From JAVBKA01 sp031546715 (GTDB lineage: Bacteria > Bacillota > Clostridia > Oscillospirales > UBA929), in assembly GCA_031546715.1 (NCBI GenBank), contig JAVBKA010000047.1, forward strand, positions 1 through 45,787: a stretch of DNA of 45,787 nucleotides. The letters run 5' to 3'. This document shows, in pieces, positions 8,258 through 17,204 of the stretch (positions within the stretch are counted from its first letter, which is position 1; each line of letters begins with the position of its first letter). The translations under genes and the position numbers were made by a program. A model generated the notes under the pieces. The model did no database searches. It was not told the origin of the DNA and saw only the letters and a program-made list of their open reading frames with translations.

Positions 8258-9198
8258 GAAGTATTTGGCTTGTTGGCTCAGGGCTAATGGCTGTTGATTA
8301 TGCAAAAGTGTTATCATCGCTTAATCCTAATTTTTCTGTTATTGGTCGAAGCGAACAGGGTGCTTCGAATTTTTATCAAAAAACTGGGATTGCAGCTACC
8401 CCTGGGGGGGTAGCTGCCTTTGCAAAGAACAACGAACTCCCTAATTACGCAATTGTATCTGTAAATGTTGAAGAGCTTTCGTCGGTAGCTCTTTTTTTAA
8501 TAAAAAATGGAGTTAAAAATATTTTATTAGAGAAGCCAGGCGGAACAAATATTGATGAAATTTCAAAAATAGCTATTTTTGCAAAAAAAATTGGAGCAAA
8601 CGTTCAAGTAGCATATAACCGCAGATTTTATAGTTCTACTCTGGAGGCCAACCGTATTATCGATGCTGACGGTGGTGTAACCTCTTTCAATTTCGAGTTT
8701 ACAGAATGGTCACATCAAATTGAAAAATTAAATTTCCCAAAAGCCAAAAGCGAAATATGGTTTTTAGCAAATTCCACACATGTAGTTGATCTTGCATTCT
8801 ATTTAGGAGGTAACCCTAAAAAAATGAGCTGTTACACGGCCGGTTCCCTTGACTGGTACAAGACTGCTAGTATTTTCTCGGGCTCAGGAATATCTGAAAA
8901 AGGCGCACTCTTTTCATATCAAGCAAACTGGAAAAGTCCCGGACGATGGAGCGTTGAGATGCTTACACTAAAGCATCGTTTAATATTCAAACCGATGGAG
9001 CAATTGCACATACAAAATATTGGATCAGTTTCCGTCGAGCAGGTTCAACTCGATGATTCATTGGACAAAAAATATAAGCCCGGTCTCTATCTACAAACCA
9101 AGGCATTTCTTGAAAACAATACTATGCCAAATATCATAAATATACATCAACACTTGCAAAACATGGCGTTTTACGAGCAAATTGAGCATGGTAATTAA
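8242..9198 (+). CDS. Gfo/Idh/MocA-family sugar oxidoreductase
   Basis: The 318-residue protein has an N-terminal nucleotide-binding segment (IWLVGSGLMAVDYAKVL) and the family motif LLEKPGGTN, with the usual catalytic lysine. A later histidine segment (STHVVDLAFYLGGNP) matches the substrate pocket of the family. The start follows GAGGTGA at 8230-8236 and the gene overlaps its upstream paralogue by 16 bases, so the two are one transcription unit. It is the last gene of the first plus-strand block and ends 20 bases before the convergent CMP-sugar synthetase gene, with no clear terminator between them. Confidence 0.75.
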   Translation: MFNNLGSIWLVGSGLMAVDYAKVLSSLNPNFSVIGRSEQGASNFYQKTGIAATPGGVAAFAKNNELPNYAIVSVNVEELSSVALFLIKNGVKNILLEKPGGTNIDEISKIAIFAKKIGANVQVAYNRRFYSSTLEANRIIDADGGVTSFNFEFTEWSHQIEKLNFPKAKSEIWFLANSTHVVDLAFYLGGNPKKMSCYTAGSLDWYKTASIFSGSGISEKGALFSYQANWKSPGRWSVEMLTLKHRLIFKPMEQLHIQNIGSVSVEQVQLDDSLDKKYKPGLYLQTKAFLENNTMPNIINIHQHLQNMAFYEQIEHGN

Positions 9199-9218
9199 CA
9201 TAAAGAATTTTACATGTT

Positions 9219-9911
9219 TTAATCTATACAAGGAACTAGCAGCATTTCTGCTAGTTTAAAATCAGTGCCACTGTCAATATCAACAGAACGCTCTTGGGGC
9301 ATTATGTAGGCATAACACTTTTCTGAAAAGAGATTGAATGTTTTATCCAGAAAGTTTGTGTCCACTATATACAATGCTCCATTTATTCTATAATATTTTT
9401 CAAGCTGTTGTCTGCCCTTATTTATTAATTCCTTTGGAATAAAGTTATCCAGGGAAAGACTATCGTCAAGCTTATTGCACCAAAGCGGCGAATGTTCCAT
9501 TTCCGACACTGATACCACAGCATTAGCATTCTTCTCTTCATAAAGAGCATATCCATCTTGAATATCTTTAGCTATTCTTAACGGAGATGTGGGTTGAAGC
9601 ACTGAAACCGTGTCAAACTTATGCCCCATGGTTTTAAATTCGGCTAAAGAACTTATTACAACATCCCAAGTGGAAGCCGTGTCTGTAGATAATTCTGGTT
9701 TGCGTAGAAACAGCACACTAGCTCCATAGTCTTTTGCAATTTCGGCATAATTTTCCGAATCTGTAGAAACGTGAATAACATCAAAAATACCGGATTTCTG
9801 CGCACAAATAATTGAATGCGCAATAAGTGGCAAACCGGCTAAGAGTTTTATGTTTTTATCTTTTAGTCCCTTTGAACCGCTACGAGCAGGAATTATGGCA
9901 AGATTCTTCAT
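9219..9911 (-). CDS. CMP-nonulosonic acid cytidylyltransferase (LegF/NeuA-like)
   Basis: This 230-residue enzyme activates a nonulosonic acid (legionaminic or sialic type) with CTP to give the CMP-sugar. Family marks are IPARSGSKGLKDKNI at residues 7-21, the nucleotide-binding loop, then STDSENYAEIAKDYGA, SVLQPTSPLR near 103 and the C-terminal DIDSGTDF. The length is typical for LegF/NeuA. ATGA overlaps the upstream gene by 4 bases, and GAGGAG lies just before the start. It is the last enzyme of the pathway encoded by the four genes upstream. Legionaminate is favoured over sialate because of the LegB and PtmE-like genes. Confidence 0.88.
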   Translation of the reverse strand: MKNLAIIPARSGSKGLKDKNIKLLAGLPLIAHSIICAQKSGIFDVIHVSTDSENYAEIAKDYGASVLFLRKPELSTDTASTWDVVISSLAEFKTMGHKFDTVSVLQPTSPLRIAKDIQDGYALYEEKNANAVVSVSEMEHSPLWCNKLDDSLSLDNFIPKELINKGRQQLEKYYRINGALYIVDTNFLDKTFNLFSEKCYAYIMPQERSVDIDSGTDFKLAEMLLVPCID

Positions 9912-11080
9912 AAAGTCTCCTCAAACTTGATATCATAAAATTGTTTTTTAAGTTCTATTTTACTATTAAACAAAAACTCCTTAATCGTACAAACAATGCG
10001 TTCGGATGTATTCCCTCGTTGATACGGACTGACTGTATTTATTGATTTTTTAATAAATTCATCGGACAGCGCCGTATTCATTGCCGAAACAATATTGTTA
10101 CAATAAGGAATGCAATTTATAATACTGTTCGCCTGTAGTCTTCCTTTTTGGCGATCTCCAATATTAACTGTCGGAATCCCCAAGATTGGGGCTTCAATAA
10201 TGCCACTTGACGAATTACCAATAACCATGCATGAATGTTTCACAAGGCTTAAATATCTTGTTAGTCCTAATGACTGAAAGGCAACGCAGTTATCTCGAGT
10301 AGCTACAAACTCATCAATTTTTGTGTTAATAATCCTGCTGTTGGTATCTGAATTGCTTTTTGTAAAAACAAATTTTAATTGTGGAAACAAATCCAGCGCC
10401 GTCAATAGTTCTGTTATTTGTTCTTCTGCAGAATTATTTTCCATCGTGACAGGATGAAATGTGACGCTTGCATAATGTTCACCTAAGTCAAAATGGAGCG
10501 ATGTTTCGAGGTCAATTTTGTTTAACAGGTTTGCATTTTCGATAGCTTCTACGCCAACATCACCAAAGTTAAAAACTCTGTCTGGAGACTCACCCAGTTG
10601 AATAACTCTTTTCCTATATTGCTCGCAACCTACAAAATGAAGTTGGCTCATTTTAGTTATACTATGGCGAAAGCACTCATCAATTGCGCCCTCGGTAGTT
10701 TCTCCACCCGATATATGAGCAATTGGTATCCGCAAATTTAGTGCACAACAACAAATTGGAATTAACTCGTAACGGTCACCTAATACTAGTATCATATCTG
10801 GTGCATGACGATATAACACGTCTGCAAAGCTTATAAAGGCAACGCCCATTGTTTTTGAAACAGACGAGGGGTTGTCTCCATTCATAAGTATATCTACTTT
10901 TTCAGCAATTGGAATATTATCATTTACAATTTCGTCCACAGTAAAACCAAAGTCATGAGATAAATGAGTTCCTGTCGCAATAAGGCAGAGTTCGAGCTCT
11001 GCATGAGAATGGATTTTTTGTATTACCCCTTTTAATAAACCATACTCCGCTCTTGTAGCGGTCACAACGCATATTTTCAT
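9908..11080 (-). CDS. UDP/GDP-sugar 2-epimerase, hydrolysing (LegG/NeuC-like)
   Basis: The 390-residue protein starts MKICVVTATRAEYGLL, the signature of the hydrolysing 2-epimerases NeuC and LegG. Further marks are VLGDRYELIP, HISGGETTEGAIDE and the C-terminal VIGNSSSGIIEAP segment. It would remove the nucleotide and invert C2, giving the ManNAc-type precursor that LegI condenses with phosphoenolpyruvate. The start at 11080 (ATG) is chosen over the TTG at 11083 for family fit. It shares one base with the stop of the upstream gene (TGATG), so translation is coupled. Confidence 0.88.
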   Translation of the reverse strand: MKICVVTATRAEYGLLKGVIQKIHSHAELELCLIATGTHLSHDFGFTVDEIVNDNIPIAEKVDILMNGDNPSSVSKTMGVAFISFADVLYRHAPDMILVLGDRYELIPICCCALNLRIPIAHISGGETTEGAIDECFRHSITKMSQLHFVGCEQYRKRVIQLGESPDRVFNFGDVGVEAIENANLLNKIDLETSLHFDLGEHYASVTFHPVTMENNSAEEQITELLTALDLFPQLKFVFTKSNSDTNSRIINTKIDEFVATRDNCVAFQSLGLTRYLSLVKHSCMVIGNSSSGIIEAPILGIPTVNIGDRQKGRLQANSIINCIPYCNNIVSAMNTALSDEFIKKSINTVSPYQRGNTSERIVCTIKEFLFNSKIELKKQFYDIKFEETL

Positions 11081-12075
11081 CAAAGTTCTATCAACTCATC
11101 TTCTACAAAATCTCTTGTAGCGGCAGTTCCAATAACTTCATACCACGTCATTGGCGAAATACCGTTTCCGGGACGCTTTGCTGCAATATTTTCTTCGGTA
11201 AGGACTTCGCCTTTAGCAATATCTTTTTTAGCTACAATGCTCTTTCTTGCAATATCAATATTTTTCTTTTCGGAACTACTCGGAGCTTTTACACCGTTTC
11301 CCATTGCCTGTTCGATGTTGCGAATAGCGCGTACCATGCTTGTCAACTCGTACGGCTCAAGGCTTGCTCGATGGTCAGGACCTTCCATGTTTTTATCTAG
11401 AGTAAAATGTTTTTCAATAACGGTCGCACCCATAGCGACAGCTGCAATTGGGATTTCAATGCCAACAGTATGGTCGGAGTAGCCCACCTGTAAATTAAAC
11501 TCGTTTTTTAATGTCATCATAGCACGAAGATTTACATCACACATAGGCGTCGGGTATTCAGTATTGCAGTGAAGAAGTGTAATCTCTCCTGCTCCGCCCG
11601 TCTTGAGTATTTTCACAGCCTCTCGAATTTCGTGAAGCTCACACATGCCCGTGGACAGAATAATATCCTTGCCAGTGTTTGCAATTTTCAACAAATACGG
11701 AAGGTTTGTAATTTCCCCTGATGGTATTTTCCAAAAAGGGATATCTATACTTTGTAAGAAGTCAATGCTGTCTAAATCAAATGGAGTTGATAGAAAGAGT
11801 ATATCTTTTGAGTGGCAGTATTCCTTGATCACTCGAAAGTCTTGAAATGAGAGTTCAAGTTTCTTAACCATATCAAACTGGCTTTCGTTTTCTCCTGCAA
11901 TTTTCTGATATTCTGCCTTGGGAGCAATTTTTGAAATAATGTTTTCAGTAATAAACGTTTGAAATTTTACACAATCTGCATTAGCTGATTGTGCAGCGTC
12001 AACAAGCCGAAATGCAAGTTCCACGTCGCCGTTATGGTTGTCTCCTGCTTCAGCTATTATAAAAATTTTTTTCAC
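11080..12075 (-). CDS. Nonulosonic acid synthase (LegI/NeuB-like)
   Basis: This 331-residue NeuB-family enzyme condenses a 2,4-diacetamido-mannose-type sugar with phosphoenolpyruvate. The (beta/alpha)8 barrel carries IIAEAGDNHNGD near the N-terminus, then VKFQTF, FWKIPSGEITNLP, YSDHTVGIEI and VIEKHFTLDK. The C-terminal ~65 residues form the SAF (antifreeze-like) domain, KSIVAKKDIAKGEVLTEENI. GTG at 12075 is used, with GGGGGT four bases before it and only 2 bases after the previous stop. It sits exactly where LegI belongs, just ahead of LegG and LegF. Confidence 0.9.
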   Translation of the reverse strand: MKKIFIIAEAGDNHNGDVELAFRLVDAAQSANADCVKFQTFITENIISKIAPKAEYQKIAGENESQFDMVKKLELSFQDFRVIKEYCHSKDILFLSTPFDLDSIDFLQSIDIPFWKIPSGEITNLPYLLKIANTGKDIILSTGMCELHEIREAVKILKTGGAGEITLLHCNTEYPTPMCDVNLRAMMTLKNEFNLQVGYSDHTVGIEIPIAAVAMGATVIEKHFTLDKNMEGPDHRASLEPYELTSMVRAIRNIEQAMGNGVKAPSSSEKKNIDIARKSIVAKKDIAKGEVLTEENIAAKRPGNGISPMTWYEVIGTAATRDFVEDELIEL

Positions 12076-12077
12076 AG

Positions 12078-13130
12078 CTACCCCCTATATGCTATCATCA
12101 GTTTATCTTCGCAAAATGATTCGTCTGTTTGCCTTCGTATTTCGACTAAATAATCAAATTCTTTTCTCATAAAAATATTAGCTCCAATGTAAAAACTTTT
12201 TGCACCAAGCTTATTGAATTGTTTCTTAAATTCAAGCAAACTGTCAACAGCCTTAACTCCACCGCCAAGATGCAATTTATTTGCTCCTAGACTGCATGCT
12301 AAAGTAGCGGCTTCGTGTAGCAATAGATTGCTTGGCGCAAGGTGACGAAACTCTGTGAGTGTACCTGAGAGATGATAGTGCATACTTTTTGGGCTAATAA
12401 AAAAAAGTGCTGACGCTACCGGGTCTTCTTTATATATGGCATATAAAAAAACCAAATCCACCGACATTTTTTCTATCAAATGTCGATAATATTTATCCGA
12501 AAAGTAGTAATAGTCGCTAGCGTGGTTCTTTTTCATTGAGCTTTCATAAATTCTTATAAAATCATCAAGTCGCTCGCCCTTGTCTAATATTATTTTTACT
12601 CCATTATTTATTGCTTTTCTAATCATGTTACGGTTTTTGCCCTCGATATTCTTGTGTATAGTTTCAATCGAAGATGTATCAATATACACAGTTTGCTTGT
12701 GATAGTGTACATCGCAAAAACCGTCAAAAACCGCATAATTATCAAGTAGGGGATGAAATCTAATAAACTGCGATACTATTGCGTTTTGTACGCAATACTC
12801 GTTCAATTCGCTAATAAAAACGGATATGTCATCTTTTGAGTAGCTTCCCTCTGTCAAGGGTCCCCCATAGCCATATGGCGTAGAACAATCAAAATATTGT
12901 CCTTTCTTGAGAATCGAAGTAAATTGTGATGAATCTGCAATATCGCTGACCATAAGAACGTAGCACATCCGAAAGGCATTCCTTTGAAAGTACATAAGAA
13001 CCGCACGCCCATCGCCATGTATTTCCAAAGACTGCGCATATTCTATGGTGTAGTATACATCCCAACTGCTAAACGATTTAACAATGGAATTCCATTTTTC
13101 AGTATTGAGTGCCGATATTACTTCCAACAA
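12078..13130 (-). CDS. FemAB-like GNAT acyltransferase
   Basis: The protein of about 350 residues resembles the FemAB/Acetyltransf_6 group, double-GNAT enzymes that add aminoacyl or acyl groups to amines. Features are a mid-protein GKNRNMIRKAINNGVKI helix and a C-terminal LGGGVKAVDSLLEFKKQFN segment typical of the fold. The start is uncertain: GGGAGT lies just inside the upstream stop region, so TTG at 13130 (or 13127) has good spacing, and the longer TTG at 13142 does not. It lies between the nonulosonate synthase and an atypical DegT-family gene, so N-acylation of an amino sugar is a reasonable guess. A second FemAB-like gene is at 22878. Confidence 0.65.
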   Translation of the reverse strand: MLEVISALNTEKWNSIVKSFSSWDVYYTIEYAQSLEIHGDGRAVLMYFQRNAFRMCYVLMVSDIADSSQFTSILKKGQYFDCSTPYGYGGPLTEGSYSKDDISVFISELNEYCVQNAIVSQFIRFHPLLDNYAVFDGFCDVHYHKQTVYIDTSSIETIHKNIEGKNRNMIRKAINNGVKIILDKGERLDDFIRIYESSMKKNHASDYYYFSDKYYRHLIEKMSVDLVFLYAIYKEDPVASALFFISPKSMHYHLSGTLTEFRHLAPSNLLLHEAATLACSLGANKLHLGGGVKAVDSLLEFKKQFNKLGAKSFYIGANIFMRKEFDYLVEIRRQTDESFCEDKLMIAYRG

Positions 13131-13132
13131 AT

Positions 13133-14173
13133 TCACTCCCAAAATTTACCAACAATCTCTGCCAAGTACTCCATTTCGTATTCCGAATATCGTTGGTCTA
13201 TTGGTAGAGATAGTATATGTGATGAAATTTCAACTGCGTTAAAATTGATCTCAAGAACAGTGCCTATTACCGGCCAATGAACAGCGCAGTATATCTGATT
13301 ATCTATTAGATGTTTTCTAAAATCGTCACGCTTTTCAACAAAAACCGGCAGCGAAAAAGGACAAAAACCAGTTATATCTTTGAGTATAATTGGAGTAAGC
13401 TGTCGAGGTAGTCGCGCGTATAGGGTTTGAAAGTTTTTTTTCCTTTTCCTTTTAATATCCGAAATGTCATAACAAGAGAGTAGAAATCTTGAAAAGTCAG
13501 AAATCAATTTAGGGCATTGCATTTCGTCCAATATATGTTCTGAGGCAACAAAAAGCTTTCTATAAACCTCATTACAGTCAAGTATGTTCCGCAATTTCAA
13601 ATTTTTGAGCACCATAGCGGACGTTTTATCTGCAATATTAGTATTTTGTACATATGACATTTGCACAATGTCGATTTTTTTTTTGCTGTATAATACTCCA
13701 CCGTCTGGAACACGAAACCACTTTCTTAAGCTTGCAATACAAAAATCTCCCACAGAATGAATTTGCGTAAATATACTGTGGGTTGTATCTTCAATGACAA
13801 CAATCCCCATAGTCCTTAATCTTTCAAGTTCAATGATAGTTTCTTCGCGTTGCAAAATACCAAAATAATTAACCAGAAAAACAGCCTTTGTTTGACTAGT
13901 TATTTTGCCAATCAAACTTTGAATTGAGAGTCTAAAATCTGCATCAATTGTATAAAAATTGACAGAATGAATCGAAAACCCATTTATTACTGACGCACAA
14001 ATATAGTCGGGTAACAAAATTTCTCCTGGAGGAAGCATTCTATCCAAAAGCATAATTGCACTGCGTCCGCTGTCAGTAAAAACACAATTATACCCATTCA
14101 GAAATTTGAATATATTGTCCTCACTCTCTTGAAGAGTATCAAGATTTAAGTCAAATTCACTGCCAATTTCCAT
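13133..14173 (-). CDS. Atypical DegT/DnrJ/EryC1-family PLP protein
   Basis: This 346-residue protein has the DegT aminotransferase plan: TDSGRSAIMLL near the N-terminus, VVIEDTTHSIF for the PLP aspartate, and SLRKWFRVPDGG carrying the probable PLP lysine. It is shorter and more divergent than standard LegC. It lies where LegC (the C4 aminotransferase) should be in this operon, and no other gene in the block could do that step. It is related to the gene at 21177, which is also linked to a FemAB-like gene. The start at 14173 is chosen because GGAGG lies 8 bases upstream; the longer frame from 14203 overlaps the previous gene by 26 bases. Confidence 0.65.
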   Translation of the reverse strand: MEIGSEFDLNLDTLQESEDNIFKFLNGYNCVFTDSGRSAIMLLDRMLPPGEILLPDYICASVINGFSIHSVNFYTIDADFRLSIQSLIGKITSQTKAVFLVNYFGILQREETIIELERLRTMGIVVIEDTTHSIFTQIHSVGDFCIASLRKWFRVPDGGVLYSKKKIDIVQMSYVQNTNIADKTSAMVLKNLKLRNILDCNEVYRKLFVASEHILDEMQCPKLISDFSRFLLSCYDISDIKRKRKKNFQTLYARLPRQLTPIILKDITGFCPFSLPVFVEKRDDFRKHLIDNQIYCAVHWPVIGTVLEINFNAVEISSHILSLPIDQRYSEYEMEYLAEIVGKFWE

Positions 14174-14177
14174 TTGA

Positions 14178-14696
14178 TTAACCTCCATTAAATTTTTCTT
14201 CACAAACTAGACATAAAGAATATCGAAACTGTCTAATTTCCCGATTTAATGACTGAATGAAAGCTGTTCTATAATTGAGTTCTTTTACAAAACCATTGGC
14301 AAGCAAAATTTTTTCAGCCCTATGGTTATCTTCCCTAACATATGCGAAAGCGCACCTAGCCCCTTGCTTCCTTAAAATATTAATTGCTTCTGCGTACGCA
14401 TTTTGACCGATTTGTCGACCAGCAAATTCAGACAAAACAGCTATAGATAGTTCAACCTCGTCTTGCTGGCATGGATCCATATATAAATATCCAACTCGTT
14501 CTTTCCCAAAAAGAACAATGTACACTTTTCGTGATTCTGCCCTGTTAGAGTTAGCAATCCAATTAATGAATGTCACCTTTAGTTTTTCGTAGACTGGCTT
14601 ATTCAAATATCCCGTCCAATAAATGTTAACATCCTCTGATTTGATTTTGTAAAACAAATCAAAATCGTTATCATGTGCCAAACGTAGACTAACCAT
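14178..14696 (-). CDS. GNAT-family N-acetyltransferase (PseH/LegH-like role)
   Basis: The 172-residue protein has a typical GNAT fold: an N-terminal LRLAHDNDFDLFYKIKSED, the acetyl-CoA loop segment LSEFAGRQIGQNAYAEA (about 88-104), and VREDNHRAEKILLANGFVKE near 121-140. That last motif is the standard GNAT end strand. It probably acetylates the 4-amino group of the legionaminate precursor. ATG at 14696 follows AAGGTG; a GTG at 14702 is possible. The stop codon overlaps the Shine-Dalgarno of the next gene, and the start overlaps the PtmE-like gene by 8 bases. Confidence 0.8.
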   Translation of the reverse strand: MVSLRLAHDNDFDLFYKIKSEDVNIYWTGYLNKPVYEKLKVTFINWIANSNRAESRKVYIVLFGKERVGYLYMDPCQQDEVELSIAVLSEFAGRQIGQNAYAEAINILRKQGARCAFAYVREDNHRAEKILLANGFVKELNYRTAFIQSLNREIRQFRYSLCLVCEEKFNGG

Positions 14697-15741
14697 AAAC
14701 ACCCAACACCTTCATACGCATTCTTTCTAACTCCTCTGGTTGTCCCATGTCGTACCATTTGTCTTCGGATACTGGATAAATCCCCACATTTTCACCCAAG
14801 TCAATACACTTCTGAATAATATCTGTTATGTGAATAAATGTATCTTTCGGAATAAAGTCAAAAAAACGAGGCTCAATTACATAGAATCCGGCGTTTGTTA
14901 AAAATGAAAAAGTTGGTTTTTCTTTAAGCGCAATAATTTTACCTTGTTCGTTAATGTCAACCGTTCCATATGGAAACACCGATTGTTTTGTTACACAAAC
15001 CATGGTTAAAATATTATTTTCTTGTTTATGATGATTGTAAATATCTTCATAATCATTATAAACCATAATGTCACAATTAGTCATAAAAAAAGTTGAGAAA
15101 ATCTTTTGGTCTAAAAGTTTAAGTCCGCCTCCAGTTCCGAGAGGCTTGTCCTCGTCAAGAAAGTCGACTTTGCACCGTTGGCTTTCTTCCGAAAAGTATG
15201 CCTTAATCATATTCTTTTTATAGTTGACAATCAGAGTAAAAACATCACAGCCACATTTGATAAATTCGTTCATAATATGCTCTGTAATTGTATCATCTCC
15301 AATGGGAATTAGCGGTTTGGGTAACACTTTTGTGTATGGGTATAAGCGTGTACCCATGCCGCCTGCCATGATGACAACAGGGAGGTTTAAGTTTTTTATT
15401 GCAGACTTTACAGTTTTATTTGGGAAAAGAATCTCAACAAGCTGCATTTTATCATCCACAACTGGAAATGCTCGAAGTGTCGTATCGCTAAAGGCGGTTT
15501 TATTGCTATATTTGTCACTGGGTTTTTTAATATATTTAACGTCAAAATTAGCGGCAAGTATGGCAGGCGCAGTAAGACTTTGGTTTTTTAAAATGTAACG
15601 TCTTATATCGCCATCAGTAAGAGAGGCTAATAGCACATTCCCCCGACAGACAAATACGATACCTTCTGCGTTTCGGTTTATAATCCCCATGGCGTCAATA
15701 ATCGTCGTGTTTTCGGTAATTTGATATGGCGTTACGTCCAT
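14689..15741 (-). CDS. CBS-domain sugar-1-phosphate nucleotidyltransferase (PtmE-like)
   Basis: The 350-residue protein has two N-terminal CBS motifs (about 1-115), then a nucleotidyltransferase domain with MAGGMGTRLYPYTKVLPKPL at about 125-144 and GTGGGLKLL near 198-206. This layout matches PtmE, the glucosamine-1-phosphate guanylyltransferase that starts the GDP route to legionaminic acid in Campylobacter. Here it would supply the GDP-sugar for the LegB-like dehydratase just upstream. AAGGTAGG precedes the ATG. CBS domains may sense nucleotides. It could use another nucleotide; the GDP assignment is by analogy. Confidence 0.78.
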   Translation of the reverse strand: MDVTPYQITENTTIIDAMGIINRNAEGIVFVCRGNVLLASLTDGDIRRYILKNQSLTAPAILAANFDVKYIKKPSDKYSNKTAFSDTTLRAFPVVDDKMQLVEILFPNKTVKSAIKNLNLPVVIMAGGMGTRLYPYTKVLPKPLIPIGDDTITEHIMNEFIKCGCDVFTLIVNYKKNMIKAYFSEESQRCKVDFLDEDKPLGTGGGLKLLDQKIFSTFFMTNCDIMVYNDYEDIYNHHKQENNILTMVCVTKQSVFPYGTVDINEQGKIIALKEKPTFSFLTNAGFYVIEPRFFDFIPKDTFIHITDIIQKCIDLGENVGIYPVSEDKWYDMGQPEELERMRMKVLGVYG

Positions 15742-15776
15742 GGCTAGCCTACCTTTTTAAAAAGTTTTTAATTGTG

Positions 15777-16757
15777 CTAAATATTGTAAATATCGCTTTT
15801 ATATTTATCTAAATTGTCTTTTAACCACTCAATTGTCTGAGAAATACCGTCTTCGAATGAGACTTTAGGTTTCCAGTTTGTCAGTGCCATAATCTTCTTA
15901 TTGCACCCAAGAAGGCGTTCAACCTCACTCTTTTCAGGTCTAAGGCGCTGTTCATCGCAAATAATTCTTGCGTTTGGGTTAATCTGTCTAATAAGTTCCA
16001 AAGCAAGCTTCTCAATTGAAATTTCTTGCCCAGTGGCAATATTTATTTCTTCCCCAATAGTTTTGTGCGACTTGGCAATTGCCATAAACCCTGAAACAGT
16101 GTCCTTGACATAATTAAAATCTCGTGTTGGAGTAAGTGAGCCTAGTTTTAGTTCAGCTTTTCCTGCAAGTAGTTGCATAATTATTGTGGGAATAACCGCC
16201 CTTGCCGACTGTCTTGGCCCATAGGTATTAAACGGACGAACTATAGAAACAGGTAGCATAAAGCTTCGGTAGAAACTTTCCGCAAGCCTGTCCGCACCAA
16301 TTTTTGTTGCAGAATATGGCGATTGCCCTTGAAAAGGATGCTTCTCGTCAATCGGAATATACTGTGCTGTTCCGTAAACCTCAGAAGTAGATGTAACAAG
16401 CACTCGGATAGTGTCTAAATCTCTTGCCGCTTGTAAAACATTTAAAGTACCTTTAATATTCGTGTCCACATACGAATCTGGCGAGTGATAACTAAACGGA
16501 ATTGCAATCAAAGCTGCTAGGTGATAAACAACACTAGTATCGTGCATTGCCTTTCGAACACCATTCGGGTCACGAATGTCGCCAGAAAAGACTTCAATTT
16601 CATTTTTTATTTCTGGCTTAAGTGTGTCAAGCCAACCCCAAGAATTAAATGAGTTGTAATGCACAAATGCTTTTACTTTTTCTCCACTTCTTACAAGTTC
16701 TTCGGTTAAGTGACTGCCGATAAACCCATCTGCGCCAGTTACTAGAATTTTGTCCAT
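15777..16757 (-). CDS. NAD-dependent sugar 4,6-dehydratase (LegB-like)
   Basis: This 326-residue extended SDR enzyme has the GADGFIGSHL nucleotide-binding motif at 8-17, STSEVYG, and the catalytic YSATK (about 146-150), then RPFNTYGPRQSARAVIP. It closely resembles LegB/PglF-type 4,6-dehydratases, and would make the 4-keto-6-deoxy intermediate of legionaminic acid from GDP-GlcNAc. It is the first gene of the minus-strand block: AAGGAG lies 8 bases before the ATG and a 447-bp divergent promoter region lies ahead of it. Confidence 0.87.
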   Translation of the reverse strand: MDKILVTGADGFIGSHLTEELVRSGEKVKAFVHYNSFNSWGWLDTLKPEIKNEIEVFSGDIRDPNGVRKAMHDTSVVYHLAALIAIPFSYHSPDSYVDTNIKGTLNVLQAARDLDTIRVLVTSTSEVYGTAQYIPIDEKHPFQGQSPYSATKIGADRLAESFYRSFMLPVSIVRPFNTYGPRQSARAVIPTIIMQLLAGKAELKLGSLTPTRDFNYVKDTVSGFMAIAKSHKTIGEEINIATGQEISIEKLALELIRQINPNARIICDEQRLRPEKSEVERLLGCNKKIMALTNWKPKVSFEDGISQTIEWLKDNLDKYKSDIYNI

Positions 16758-17204
16758 TTGTGCTTCTCCTTTTTGATTTTCTACAATCCCGTAAATACAC
16801 GTATAAGTTTGTTCCTACCGACAACTATAACAGCATTTTTGATATTTTACAAGTCGTTTGTATGGCTTGTTATTTATTTCCTGTGGAATGACTATCCTTA
16901 AGCAAAACCCCTGTATTTTCTTTGCATCGTTTTAAATATAAAATCTACAGTAATAATAATTTATTTACTATTTACACACTCAAATCTTTATATAGTATGT
17001 CTGCTTTTCTGAGATTAATGTCAATGTTAAAATATGTGGGAATGTGTACTCTAAGGCAGAGTGGGTGCGAGATTTTTTTATGACAATTTTATATATTTTT
17101 AGAGATTAGCAAGATATGTATTGTCTTTTCTCTCCGAATGGAGTATATTAATAGGAAAATGTAATGAAAATTAGTACTATAACGTTGTGTACTACTGAGA
17201 GGTT
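16758..17204. promoter_or_regulatory. Divergent promoter region of the two central glycan blocks
   Basis: There is no gene in this 447-bp AT-rich gap between the legB-like gene (-) and the deacetylase gene (+). On the plus strand TTTACA (16971-16976), 16 bp, TAGTAT (16993-16998) is a possible promoter. On the minus strand TTGTAA, about 16 bp, TTATAG around 16820-16860 could drive the legionaminate block. Both matches are imperfect. I see no clear operator or riboswitch. Confidence 0.4.

Noticed and set aside
13133..14173. Direct assignment of this gene as LegC
   Set aside because: The position fits, but the sequence is shorter and more divergent than LegC and more like the gene at 21177, so only an atypical DegT role is reported.
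16758..17204. Riboswitch or small RNA in the divergent region
   Set aside because: No conserved fold or clear hairpin was seen beyond AT-rich promoter-like sequence.
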